Of a stretch of 64,000 nt of DNA, positions 51,828-59,792 are shown piece after piece. The notes under the pieces were generated by a model, which searched no databases, had not been told where the DNA came from, and was given only the letters and a program-made list of their open reading frames with translations. The position numbers were made by a program, and so were the translations under genes. This stretch comes from Pontibacter cellulosilyticus (GTDB lineage Bacteria; Bacteroidota; Bacteroidia; Cytophagales; Hymenobacteraceae), in assembly GCF_014306105.1 (NCBI RefSeq), contig NZ_JACRVF010000004.1, positions 186,001-250,000 on the forward strand. Reading direction: 5' to 3'. Numbering within the stretch: the stretch's first letter is position 1; every line of letters begins with the position of its first letter.

Positions 51828-53093
51828 ATGCGTAAGCTTTTACTTTCTCTATTAATCTTAATTACTTTTAATCTGTTCCCAGTTTCAGCACAGCTGAAGG
51901 TTATCAACCCTAACGGGCATGCGGTATCGCTCGCACTCGGTTTTTACAACGAGACTGGGCTTATAAAGGGGTGGCATACCCAAGGATGGATAAACATTGC
52001 ACCGCATGACTCCGCCATGTTGCTGCCTAACGGGATTGTGGGAGGAGAGGTATATTATTTTGGACGTATTTCCGGCTGTGATCAGCTTTACCAGGGGCAG
52101 TACAGCTTGCATATCCAACCAAAGGAGGCCTTTTCAATTGCAAACTCTGCCTCAGATTTACCTATTTCCCTAAATAAAGGGTTAGAGAAAGCGCCGTTTA
52201 CGAAAGTAAGCATTCCCAATGGTGGCAAAACTTTCACGCTGCGCCTGCCGGAGGTGAACTGTACCCAAAAGGGCATGCGGCAAGGAGCATGGACACTCTA
52301 TTTAGACCGCGACAAAGAAGAAGTAAAACAGGCGCAGGATGCTGCCTTCATCCGAAAGATCAATTATCAAAACGGAGTGCCAAGCGGACTGGTGCGTGAC
52401 TATTATGCCAAGACCAACGTACTGCAATGGGACGGGAAGCTGATCAGCGAGAAGCCGGATGTGCGGCAGGGTACCAGCATCACCTATAGCGAGCAGGGTC
52501 AGAAGGTAGAGGAGGCCTTCTACCAAAGCGGCAAGCCGGAGGGCAAAGTGCGGCGTTGGGATGCCGACGGCAAAGAGATCGTCACCAAAAAGACCTACAG
52601 GACCGTGACGGTGCTTAAGCCGCAGGTTGGATACCTGGTGAGCTACTACAACTCGGGCAACAGCAGAACTTATATTCCCGTGATCCTTCCGGAGAACACG
52701 GTGGAGTGGTATTACGAGTTTACCGCCTACCGCAACGAAGCTGAGCTGCAGGCGGCCCAGGAGAAGTTCAAGCTTGCCTCGGAGCTGACGCTCTTGATTG
52801 ACCAGACCGGCATGCTGAAGCTCGCGGCGGACCTGTTCACGGCGCCGCCTGGAGGAGACATCTGTAACGTCTACATGTTTGAGGACGAGGCCCAAGTAAA
52901 GGCGTTCATGCAAAAAAGAAGCTTTACCCCCGTAAGAGACTGGTCGCGGACCAGCTTGAAGTCTGCCGTGGTGCCGGTGCACAGCAGCGGCAGGAAAGCT
53001 TACCTCGGGCTGCACAACCCAGCGGATTTGGATGGCATACACTTCGCCATTGAGGTGGTCGCCGTTGTGGAGAAAGAGGAGATAGTTAAATGA
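51828..53093 (+). CDS. Secreted protein with MORN-like repeats
   Basis: A 421-residue exported protein with signal peptide (KLLLSLLILITFNLFPVSAQ). Residues ~25-130 are an unknown beta domain (VINPNGHAVSLALGFYNETG, MLLPNGIVGGEVYYFGRISG). Residues ~150-245 hold MORN_2/YwqK-like repeats: KGMRQGAWTLYLDRDKEEVK, NGVPSGLVRDYYAKTNVLQW, RQGTSITYSEQGQKVEEAFY, QSGKPEGKVRRWDADGKEI. The C-terminal ~175 residues (AYRNEAELQAAQEKFKLASE, GGDICNVYMFEDEAQVKAFM) are unrecognised. It follows the TerB gene by 71 bp and probably belongs to the same operon. Confidence 0.75.
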   Translation: MRKLLLSLLILITFNLFPVSAQLKVINPNGHAVSLALGFYNETGLIKGWHTQGWINIAPHDSAMLLPNGIVGGEVYYFGRISGCDQLYQGQYSLHIQPKEAFSIANSASDLPISLNKGLEKAPFTKVSIPNGGKTFTLRLPEVNCTQKGMRQGAWTLYLDRDKEEVKQAQDAAFIRKINYQNGVPSGLVRDYYAKTNVLQWDGKLISEKPDVRQGTSITYSEQGQKVEEAFYQSGKPEGKVRRWDADGKEIVTKKTYRTVTVLKPQVGYLVSYYNSGNSRTYIPVILPENTVEWYYEFTAYRNEAELQAAQEKFKLASELTLLIDQTGMLKLAADLFTAPPGGDICNVYMFEDEAQVKAFMQKRSFTPVRDWSRTSLKSAVVPVHSSGRKAYLGLHNPADLDGIHFAIEVVAVVEKEEIVK

Positions 53094-53131
53094 CAGCTTG
53101 AAGTATAAAATTCCACTAATTGTCAGAATTG

Positions 53132-53812
53132 ATGTTTACCAAAAGCCAAAAGAATTCGCTGTATACTGTAATTCAGCAGCAGGGCCTGAATGTGCATTCC
53201 TTTAGCATGGAAGACAACAGTTACCTAAAAATCAAACACCTTGCAACTGGGTTTTATTTTAAGATAGCCCCAAACACGGTTATTGAGGGGTCTGCTAACG
53301 GGCGAAGAGAAGCACCTCGGTTGAACACTTATTCCACTCCCAACTACTCCGGAGTTGTAATTCAACCAGGCAAAGAAGTGCATCATGCGAATATTGACAA
53401 ATGGGAGACGGTAACTCACCTTTTCAGTAAATGGTTGCTTTGGCTGAAGCAAGAGGAGGAGGAGCCGGACTTGTGGGGAGAGCTGGAAACAAACGCTCGT
53501 ATTTTTTACTTCTCCCAGGCCGCTCCTGATACAATGTTCGACCATGAGGAGCTGGCTCTTTTGAAAGGCCAGTTCAAAAAGTTGGAGAGACAGGTTGCTG
53601 CCCTAAATTTGCCATTGCACGCTGTACAAGAACTGCAGGCCGCTTTCGAAGAAGCAGCATTAAAAGCGGAGTCCTTCACAAAAAAAGATTGGAAAAACCA
53701 CTTCGTTGGCCTTATCATCAACGTTGCAGTCACTTTGGCATTGAACCCTGAACAGCGCCATGCATTTTTTGCCTTAGTAAAAAGTGCCTTCTCGGGGTTA
53801 TTACTAAATTAG
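53132..53812 (+). CDS. Hypothetical protein, last gene of the TerB cluster
   Basis: ATG at 53132 is preferred over TTG at 53120. The 226-residue protein has a first half of beta character (NSLYTVIQQQGLNVHSFSME, YLKIKHLATGFYFKIAPNTV), as in sensor or effector-partner proteins, with a Trp-rich segment WETVTHLFSKWLLWLKQEEE. The second half is helical with a final hydrophobic segment (FVGLIINVAVTLALNPEQRH, AFFALVKSAFSGLLLN) that could touch a membrane. I recognise no family. A 38-bp gap from the MORN-like gene suggests cotranscription. Confidence 0.68.
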   Translation: MFTKSQKNSLYTVIQQQGLNVHSFSMEDNSYLKIKHLATGFYFKIAPNTVIEGSANGRREAPRLNTYSTPNYSGVVIQPGKEVHHANIDKWETVTHLFSKWLLWLKQEEEEPDLWGELETNARIFYFSQAAPDTMFDHEELALLKGQFKKLERQVAALNLPLHAVQELQAAFEEAALKAESFTKKDWKNHFVGLIINVAVTLALNPEQRHAFFALVKSAFSGLLLN

Positions 53813-53925
53813 GAGCGGCTACTTTGGTGTAGATTTCGACTAGTATTTATTCGATTTAAAAGTTTAATATGAGTCGCAAGTTTTGGGAAAGGCACTAATA
53901 CTTTGTTGGTACCACAAATGAAAGA

Positions 53926-54123
53926 TTAGTCAAACTCAATGTAATCATCTGGTACCTCTTCCCAAGTACTACATTTTCTATAAACTTGACGCTTGAATGT
54001 TCTAAAAATAGCCCATGCGTCAAAATCTTGCCTTGGAAAGTGCTCTTTTATAGTTTCCTCTAGTGCTCTTCGGAACTCAGTATCAAGATGGTCTACTACA
54101 TCTTCTACTTTTATTCTTGCCAT
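53926..54123 (-). CDS. Small hypothetical protein downstream of higBA
   Basis: A 65-residue protein (RIKVEDVVDHLDTEFRRALE, ETIKEHFPRQDFDAWAIFRT) with a plausible helical fold and ordinary start. It reads in the same direction as the second higBA module and ends the set. No family recognised. Real coding is likely from the balanced composition; function unknown. Confidence 0.6.
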   Translation of the reverse strand: MARIKVEDVVDHLDTEFRRALEETIKEHFPRQDFDAWAIFRTFKRQVYRKCSTWEEVPDDYIEFD

Positions 54124-54259
54124 ATTCTTCTCTTATAATTTGTATGCTGTGTCTCTCTTTTGTAGCACCTCTCTTTAAAATTGAGAGACTGTAAGATAGA
54201 TCTTGATTTAAAACTATTACATAATTTTTTTATCAAAAATAGATAATAGACTACTTGTT

Positions 54260-54781
54260 TCAGTCTGCCATAATTGCTCCTTGTGCTACTTCAACAGGAG
54301 GAAGCAGCTTTTCATATGGAATCTCTAGGTAATGACTCATAAGAACAACCACATTAGCATTCAAAGTCCTCCTACCATTGAGGATGTTAGACAAGTGAGC
54401 TTTTCTCAAGTGAAGCATTTCCGCAAGTCTACCTTGTGTTGTGTGCTTTTCTTTGATCTTTCTCTTGACAATCGTTTTCCGCGCCTCAATGAACCTTCTC
54501 CAATTATCGATAAATCTCGCGGCATCCATTTCTGCTTTTTCAATTTCGGCTGCTTTGTGCTCAGCTGCTTGACCTTCCTGCATCTGCTGCGCCCACTCTT
54601 CGAAACCTTCCTCTCCGAAAGGATGATGAGTACTCTCATAATCCATTACAAGCCTCTTAAGCTTTGATCTGTATGCATACTCTTTGCTGCCGGACTCTGC
54701 TCCCCGAAGGATTCGAAGCAATGCCAGAGCCTTTTCGTATTCACCTTCGTTTCTAATACTCTTCAATTCTCCAAGTTTCAT
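54260..54781 (-). CDS. higA: HigA family antitoxin, second module
   Basis: A 173-residue XRE-type antitoxin, longer than the copy at 42833. The N-terminal domain (LKSIRNEGEYEKALALLRIL, YAYRSKLKRLVMDYESTHHP) resembles the other HigA, followed by a charged linker and the helix-turn-helix (KEKHTTQGRLAEMLHLRKAH, LSNILNGRRTLNANVVVLMS). The start overlaps the end of the toxin gene by 4 bp, so translation is coupled. It should repress the operon at the palindrome 55131-55147. Confidence 0.85.
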   Translation of the reverse strand: MKLGELKSIRNEGEYEKALALLRILRGAESGSKEYAYRSKLKRLVMDYESTHHPFGEEGFEEWAQQMQEGQAAEHKAAEIEKAEMDAARFIDNWRRFIEARKTIVKRKIKEKHTTQGRLAEMLHLRKAHLSNILNGRRTLNANVVVLMSHYLEIPYEKLLPPVEVAQGAIMAD

Positions 54782-55107
54782 ACGCTAAACCCTTTCTTCT
54801 TTAAGAATTTCTTGATCGTGCTCGTGTTGTTTCGGAAAGTTGTCTCATAATCATCGTGGTTGCCGGCCCATACAATCTCCACTTCCTGCTCCTTAAAATA
54901 AACCATGGCCATGCTTCGGGAGCTTGATATATTGAATATATATACATCTCCAACAATATGGTCAGAGTCAGGAAAAGTCTCCTTTACATCTGATGCACTC
55001 TTCCACTCAGAACTTTTAATTTTAGAGACAAAAGCATTGAACTCACGGGCAAGCTCATGCTTATTTTTGACATACTTGGTTATTTTATTTCTTCCTAATA
55101 CATCCAC
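54778..55107 (-). CDS. higB: HigB family toxin, second module
   Basis: GTG at 55107 gives the usual HigB start (xDVLGRNKITKYVKNKHELA); TTG at 55119 would add four residues. Family markers follow: WKSASDVKETFPDSDHIVGD, VYIFNISSSRSMAMVYFKEQ and VEIVWAGNHDDYETTF, matching the toxin at 42440 (YRLVALVGFG, VLWIGTHAEYDKI). Non-ATG start and 4-bp overlap with higA may keep toxin output low. It is the first gene of the module. Confidence 0.85.
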   Translation of the reverse strand: MDVLGRNKITKYVKNKHELAREFNAFVSKIKSSEWKSASDVKETFPDSDHIVGDVYIFNISSSRSMAMVYFKEQEVEIVWAGNHDDYETTFRNNTSTIKKFLKKKGFSV

Positions 55108-55130
55108 AGAACGACACAATTAAACTAAAA

Positions 55131-55154
55131 GTTTTCTATTTGAAAACAAATATA
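55131..55154 (-). promoter_or_regulatory. Promoter and operator of the second higBA module
   Basis: On the minus strand TATATTTG (55154-55147) is a -7-type element and the palindrome GTTTTC-AAATA-GAAAAC (55147-55131) begins on its last base. The first module has TATATTTG followed by TGTTGTC-AATAT-GACAACA with the same offset and 5-base spacer. The arms differ in sequence, which may keep the two HigA proteins specific. Confidence 0.6.
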
Positions 55155-55260
55155 TTGAATTGGCTGAAATATTTCATTAAATCCTTCTTGTTGTACAAGC
55201 AATCTGAAAAAATTAGCTATCTGAGTGAAGCGACTCAGGCCATTCTTCATTACTTAAGCT

Positions 55261-55775
55261 TTGATTATGTCCAATAAGAGACTCCGCAAAAAAACGCTTT
55301 CATATTTGAGAGACTGGGTTGATCGCTTTGAGAAATGGGTGACATCAGATAAGGTAGATGCACAACCTGTCTTCTTTGATGACTTAGCTCCCATTGATGA
55401 TGTCCAACAAGGAGCTTCGGGAGGAAATGGTGTTTGTGGGCGGGGCCACGCTGATCCTCTATGCCGACGATCCCGCTGCTGATGCAGTCTGTCTAACCAG
55501 CGACATTGACCTGAGCGTTTCGCTGGCCGGCTACGGTATCTGGAACCGGCATCAGGAGCGACGATTTTGAAGATATTGTGTATTTCACTGATAACAGGCT
55601 GCGCCTGGTAGAGGAAATTTCCCATGCGCCCAAAGAAGTGAGAGAATACCTGCGGCAAAAGTATAGGGCAATCTGAGATAGCCGATACCGGGAGGAGATA
55701 TTGGGCTGCCACCTGATGGACCAAGGGCGCCTGTCGCTGCTGGAGGAGAGGGTCGAGCAGATTATGAATCTTTAG
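55261..55775 (+). pseudogene. Broken nucleotidyltransferase (AbiEii/MNT-like) gene
   Basis: From 55397 the frame reads MMSNKELREEMVFVGGATLI, LYADDPAADAVCLTSDIDLS, the GG-A and D-I-D motifs of the nucleotidyltransferase fold, and stops after IWNRHQERRF. One frame over it resumes with SDDFEDIVYFTDNRLRLVEE and ISHAPKEVREYLRQKYRAI, then TGA at 55674, then DSRYREEILGCHLMDQGRLS to the stop at 55773. The middle ~100 residues are missing. A separate open stretch 55261-55395 ends in FFDDLAPI directly before the ATG in another frame and may be the original N-terminus. So deletion, a frameshift and a nonsense codon are all present. Confidence 0.75.
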
Positions 55776-55890
55776 AAACAACAGCACAAAGCAGGCACCG
55801 CCTTTACTTCAATAAAGGATTTTACCTACAATACCGCCCGTGGTGCCTATGGCTAACAAGACTGTATTGTAGGTTACCCTCACAAGACGC

Positions 55891-56229
55891 TTATGAGAAA
55901 TCTTCAATAGGTGCGCCAGGCGCGTCTCTTTTAACCGCCTCGATGCCTCCCTCGCGGGCTGTACGCGTTGTGTAGTTCTCGCTTCTCCCAATGATCTCAC
56001 CATTGCTGGCTTTGAGGTTAAAGGTGTAGTTGCTCCATCCGTCCCTTCTGTCATAACGTGAATCATAGGGTGCGTTTGTCCTGACAGACGCAATGCCATT
56101 CAAGCACGACTGCTTTGTTGTATAGCCTTCCCCATTAAGGATGATTTCCCCGTTTCGGGAGCGAAGCCTATAGTAGTACTGATTGTTGGAGGTGCTCTTG
56201 AACACCTGGAATTTTGGGTTGCTTGCCAT
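55891..56229 (-). CDS. YegP family (DUF1508) tandem-repeat protein
   Basis: A 112-residue protein made of two DUF1508 units: FQVFKSTSNNQYYYRLRSRN, GEIILNGEGYTTKQSCLNGI and SNYTFNLKASNGEIIGRSEN, YTTRTAREGGIEAVKRDAP. This is the standard YegP length and layout, a small intertwined beta-dimer of unknown function found in many bacteria. It stands alone between the broken nucleotidyltransferase and the WYL regulator (divergent). Confidence 0.9.
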   Translation of the reverse strand: MASNPKFQVFKSTSNNQYYYRLRSRNGEIILNGEGYTTKQSCLNGIASVRTNAPYDSRYDRRDGWSNYTFNLKASNGEIIGRSENYTTRTAREGGIEAVKRDAPGAPIEDFS

Positions 56230-56324
56230 AAATTTTCCTTTGGTTTATAACAAAGCTATTGCAGGTGAGCGCAATCTTTTTGCGTTCTTCTAAAAATATT
56301 TAACTTGTTGAAAAATATCTGCTT

Positions 56325-57341
56325 ATGCCGAAAACCAAGCACGCTATCGTACGTATGAGGCTCATCAATGAGTGCCTGAGAAGCAAGGCTAGAAAGTATT
56401 GGTCCAAAACGGAACTGATAGACAAAATAAGCGCGGCGAAAGACATCAGGATAGGTGAGCGGACGCTTGATTACGACATCTACCAGATGCGTTACTGCTC
56501 TCAGCTCAACTACAATGCCCCGATAGCCTATAGCAAAAAGGAGAACGGATATTACTACACTGATCCGGAGTATACCATTGAGAACCTTCCCTTGAATGAG
56601 GTGGAGCTGCACGCGCTTGCTACGGCAGCAGCTACGCTGGGTCAGTATAGGCACATGGCTGTCTTCAGTGAGTTTGCATCTACCGTGGACAAGGTGGTCA
56701 ACCTGGTGCAGCAAATCAGCTCTGACCAGCCTGGGGCAAATTCAGGGTTTATCGATTTTGAAAAGGCTCCTTATGCTAAGGGAAACGAGTATCTCGATAC
56801 AATCATTGGAGCAATCAGAAACAAACATACACTTAGGCTCTCTTACAGAAAGTTTGAGGATGCGCAGCCAAAGAACCGCACCATTAGTCCCTACCTTCTG
56901 AAAGAATACCGTAACAGGTGGTACTTGGTGGGGTTGCAGCACGAGACAGGTAGCTTGAGAAAGTTTGCCTTGGACCGCATACAGAGTCTTGAAAGTGCGC
57001 CAGAGGCACCCTACATAGAGAAAGCAGACTTCAAACCTGAACTCTACTTCAAGAATGCGATAGGCATTTCTCAGGAAGATGGGCAGGTCGAGGAGGTTGT
57101 GCTCTCTTTCTCGCCTTACGACGGCAACTATGTGAAAACGCAACATCTGCATAGCTCCCAAGAGCTTCTGGTTGATGACGACAAAGAAGTCAGGGTAAAA
57201 CTGAAAGTTGTGCTTAACTATGAGCTGGAAGCCACTATTCTGAGCTTTGGCAAGGAAGTGAGGGTTATTGCTCCTGAAGCACTAAGGCAGAAAATTCGCC
57301 AGATACTTGATGCATGTAGAAAGCAGTATCAGGACTGTTAG
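56325..57341 (+). CDS. WYL domain transcriptional regulator
   Basis: A 338-residue regulator. Residues 1-70 form a helix-turn-helix of the DeoR-like type (MRLINECLRSKARKYWSKTE, LIDKISAAKDIRIGERTLDY). The WYL domain spans ~150-225 (LDTIIGAIRNKHTLRLSYRK, RTISPYLLKEYRNRWYLVGL, RKFALDRIQSLE) and the C-terminal WCX extension ~235-330 (VVLSFSPYDGNYVKTQHLHS, ATILSFGKEVRVIAPEALRQ). WYL proteins sense nucleic acids or nucleotides and often control phage-defence genes such as BREX and CBASS. Here it lies among toxin-antitoxin and recombinase genes, so local island control is plausible. Confidence 0.9.
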   Translation: MPKTKHAIVRMRLINECLRSKARKYWSKTELIDKISAAKDIRIGERTLDYDIYQMRYCSQLNYNAPIAYSKKENGYYYTDPEYTIENLPLNEVELHALATAAATLGQYRHMAVFSEFASTVDKVVNLVQQISSDQPGANSGFIDFEKAPYAKGNEYLDTIIGAIRNKHTLRLSYRKFEDAQPKNRTISPYLLKEYRNRWYLVGLQHETGSLRKFALDRIQSLESAPEAPYIEKADFKPELYFKNAIGISQEDGQVEEVVLSFSPYDGNYVKTQHLHSSQELLVDDDKEVRVKLKVVLNYELEATILSFGKEVRVIAPEALRQKIRQILDACRKQYQDC

Positions 57342-57364
57342 GCAAGCTATAGCCTTTACAGCTC

Positions 57365-57416
57365 TACCTTATTTAACATAAGGTAAATTAAAGGACTTTC
57401 CATATAGGAAATCCTT
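57365..57416. terminator. Two hairpins between convergent WYL and XRE genes
   Basis: TACCTTAT-TTAAC-ATAAGGTA (57365-57385) and AAGGACTTTCC / GGAAATCCTT (57391-57416, one bulge) stand between the stop codons of two convergent genes and may end transcription from both sides. Confidence 0.5.
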
Positions 57417-57435
57417 ATATGCGAATCTAGCCTCT

Positions 57436-57690
57436 TTAGGATTGTTGTTTTGGCTGAAGCCTAAAGTTGAACAGCTCCGCTAATTCAATATCCAATCCGC
57501 GGGCAATCTGAAACAAAGTACTCAAGCGAGGATTGGTTCTGGCTGTCTCAATACGGGCAATCTGACTGAGTACTAAGCCAGAACGATAAGAGAGTTCTTC
57601 CTGTGATACGCCCTTCGACTTGCGCAATTGCTTCAGGTGCTCTGCAAAAAGGCGTAGTCCCTCCTCATCAAACAGCTCTTTTCTTTCCAT
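57436..57690 (-). CDS. XRE family transcriptional regulator
   Basis: An 84-residue helix-turn-helix protein: LFAEHLKQLRKSKGVSQEEL, SYRSGLVLSQIARIETARTN, PRLSTLFQIARGLDIELAEL. This is the single-domain XRE length. It starts 21 bp after a 42-bp inverted repeat (57712-57753), probably its own operator. Its target may also include the divergent gene at 57859. Confidence 0.88.
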   Translation of the reverse strand: MERKELFDEEGLRLFAEHLKQLRKSKGVSQEELSYRSGLVLSQIARIETARTNPRLSTLFQIARGLDIELAELFNFRLQPKQQS

Positions 57691-57711
57691 CCATGAAAGG
57701 ACTGGAAAAAG

Positions 57712-57753
57712 ACAAACCTTTATTATAGCACATATGCTATAATAAAGGTTTGT
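57712..57753. promoter_or_regulatory. Long perfect inverted repeat upstream of the XRE gene
   Basis: Two perfect 18-base arms (ACAAACCTTTATTATAGC at 57712-57729, complement at 57736-57753) around ACATAT. It lies 21 bp upstream of the XRE start codon and just before a TATATTTG element (57758-57765) facing the divergent gene. A regulator dimer or tetramer site for both promoters is likely. Confidence 0.6.
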
Positions 57754-57858
57754 TGTCTATATTTGGAAACCTTGAGTTAAGGTAAAATGTGTTTTGAATC
57801 CAAGGTAAAGTTCTAAAGTACGACAACCCCGTTGATCCACCCCAAACAAAGCAATTAA

Positions 57859-58515
57859 ATGCAACCAGAATCATCTTCATCACAATCCATTATAAGGCGA
57901 AGGGATTTCCTGCGCAGAGTTTACCACCTTGAAGTGCTGGGGAATGGCTACTTTCTAGAAGGATATGGGAATAATATGCGGATATTTTTATGGGAAAAGA
58001 CGCTGTGGAAACTTAACCCAGCAGAGGTTTACGCCAAACTGGAGATTCCATTAACAGATCCTATTAACCAGATAGAGCACCTCAGGCATATGCTCTCTTT
58101 CTGTCCAGCTAGCATGAGGTGGAAACACGCGCAGCGGGTACTGGTGAGTATTTCTAAGCCGAATGATCCGATCCATGTAACGGCCAAAGTTCCACTGGCT
58201 CTAGATGGGCTTTTGCTCTCCAATTCCACGCAAACCTTCTGTCTAAACTTAATAAAATACGCTTTTGCAGGATCTGGCTCTAAGATAGCCTTAGGTATAG
58301 GAGGTGCTGTATTTACGGCAGCTCATTTTAACCTGACTCCAAAGATTTTTAAAGCATATTTGAAACAACTTAGTAAGTATAATCTAGTAAAGTATGCTGT
58401 TTTTAATGAACGAGAGTATGCTATTAAATTTGCTTTCAGCCTTGTGCACTATGCCCCAGCACATGCCCCTCACTTTTTTAAGGAGCTCTTTTTTGAACCT
58501 GCAGAGGCCTGCTAA
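57859..58515 (+). CDS. Hypothetical protein
   Basis: A 218-residue protein I do not recognise. It is basic at the start (IIRRRDFLRRVYHLEVLGNG), has Trp-rich segments (MRIFLWEKTLWKLNPAEVYA), and one hydrophobic stretch near 140-160 (IALGIGGAVFTAAHFNLTPK). No signal peptide. It reads away from the XRE gene across the inverted repeat, so the two may form a regulated pair. TATATTTG at 57758 with a 94-base leader is its likely promoter. Position in the island suggests cargo of a mobile element. Confidence 0.65.
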   Translation: MQPESSSSQSIIRRRDFLRRVYHLEVLGNGYFLEGYGNNMRIFLWEKTLWKLNPAEVYAKLEIPLTDPINQIEHLRHMLSFCPASMRWKHAQRVLVSISKPNDPIHVTAKVPLALDGLLLSNSTQTFCLNLIKYAFAGSGSKIALGIGGAVFTAAHFNLTPKIFKAYLKQLSKYNLVKYAVFNEREYAIKFAFSLVHYAPAHAPHFFKELFFEPAEAC

Positions 58516-59173
58516 GTAATACATATATGAGCATACTTCACCAAGCTGTCCATATATGTAGGAAGCTTATTTTGGAAATAAGGTTTCTATTTAAATCACT
58601 TTAGTCTTATAACTTCCAGTAATCTATGCTACACAAGTATCCCGGAGGGAGAAGTTTCTTATGGCAATGGTAACACGTTGATTAAAGTTAAAATCCAGTA
58701 TGATCCACGTATGAACCTAGTAGAACATTGCTCCTTATAAAAATGGGACTATAATATAGTCTGCAAATTGTGAAAGGCGTCAGCAAAATAGCTTCCTTTA
58801 TCGCATTCCTATTTCTTTTTCACTGGCGAAACACCTTAGTTATCCTAATCCACCTACCGTTATCTGCGCCATCGGATTTATGCATCTTAATTCCTTTGGT
58901 ATCTCACCCACGTCATGTCATTGATTGAAAATGTGCTCTTAACTAGAGTAATCATAGTGATAGAAATGCTTATTAATATTTAGCAGATTCCTAATTTCTT
59001 CAACATTTCATCAACATTGCCCCTTATACGAAACGAAAAATTAGAATTGTACTTGGAATCATTGCTTATACTATACTCACTCACTTATAATTCTACTAAG
59101 TCAATTACCTAACACAAACTAGCTGTACACAACTTTTGCAATTTGTGCACTTTAATTTATTTTATTGATTTAG
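58516..59173. other. Intergenic region, no supported gene
   Basis: About 660 AT-rich bases with no coding frame of note and no strong hairpin. The last part holds the promoter of the next XRE gene. Confidence 0.5.
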
Positions 59174-59205
59174 TTGCATTATAGAATAAAGATTATATAT
59201 ATTTG
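59174..59205 (+). promoter_or_regulatory. Promoter of the XRE gene, probably giving a near-leaderless mRNA
   Basis: TTG at 59174-59176 and TATATTTG at 59198-59205 have the 21-base spacing of Bacteroidota housekeeping promoters. The ATG at 59210 is only 4 bases after the -7 element, so transcription should start at or next to the start codon. Confidence 0.55.
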
Positions 59206-59209
59206 CTTT

Positions 59210-59779
59210 ATGCAAAATATACATAATAAAATCAAATCCATCCGACTAGCAAAAAATCTCAAGCAAGAAGATATAGCTATAAAGCTGGGCATGAGTAAAG
59301 CTAATTATAGCAGAATTGAAAAAGGAGATATAGCACTTTCACCTGAGAAACTCGAAATTCTGCAGAGCATTTTCAATATGACAAGTGGAGAAATTCTCAA
59401 CCATGAGACTGCGCAAGAAAGATTGGGCTTACCAAACCATGGAGCTCTTGAGGAAATAGTAAAGCAACAGGCAGCTCAGATTGAACGCATGAAGTCAAAT
59501 TCAGAAAACCTGCTCGAAGCTCTAATAAAACACTTTCAAAAGCCGATAATCTCTTCGAAACTAGATAGTGGGAATGATATACCAAATGCCATAGCCTCTG
59601 TCTTTGCAATTGACGGAATAGACTTCATATTGAACAAAGATAATATTGGAGAAGATCACCCTCTTTTAGCTGCCTATAAGCAATATAAGATCAGTCTATT
59701 AGGATATGGCATTGGTCTATTTTTAGATGCTTTAATAAAAGAAACATCTAAAGGTTCACAGAGAAAGGACAAAGAATAA
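59210..59779 (+). CDS. XRE family regulator with C-terminal extension
   Basis: ATG at 59210 is chosen because upstream codons would overlap the promoter. Residues ~1-65 are the helix-turn-helix (IKSIRLAKNLKQEDIAIKLG, MSKANYSRIEKGDIALSPEK, LEILQSIFNMTSGEIL). The ~125-residue extension is helical (IVKQQAAQIERMKSNSENLL) and ends with ISLLGYGIGLFLDALIKETS, without a known domain. It is 13 bp from the next gene, so the two form an operon. A regulator-effector or antitoxin-like pair is possible. Confidence 0.82.
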   Translation: MQNIHNKIKSIRLAKNLKQEDIAIKLGMSKANYSRIEKGDIALSPEKLEILQSIFNMTSGEILNHETAQERLGLPNHGALEEIVKQQAAQIERMKSNSENLLEALIKHFQKPIISSKLDSGNDIPNAIASVFAIDGIDFILNKDNIGEDHPLLAAYKQYKISLLGYGIGLFLDALIKETSKGSQRKDKE

Positions 59780-59792
59780 CGCAACCCATCAT

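Noticed and set aside
56256-56714. 152-residue minus-strand frame opposite the WYL gene
   Set aside because: Antisense to a clear WYL regulator and overlapping its start; no independent support.
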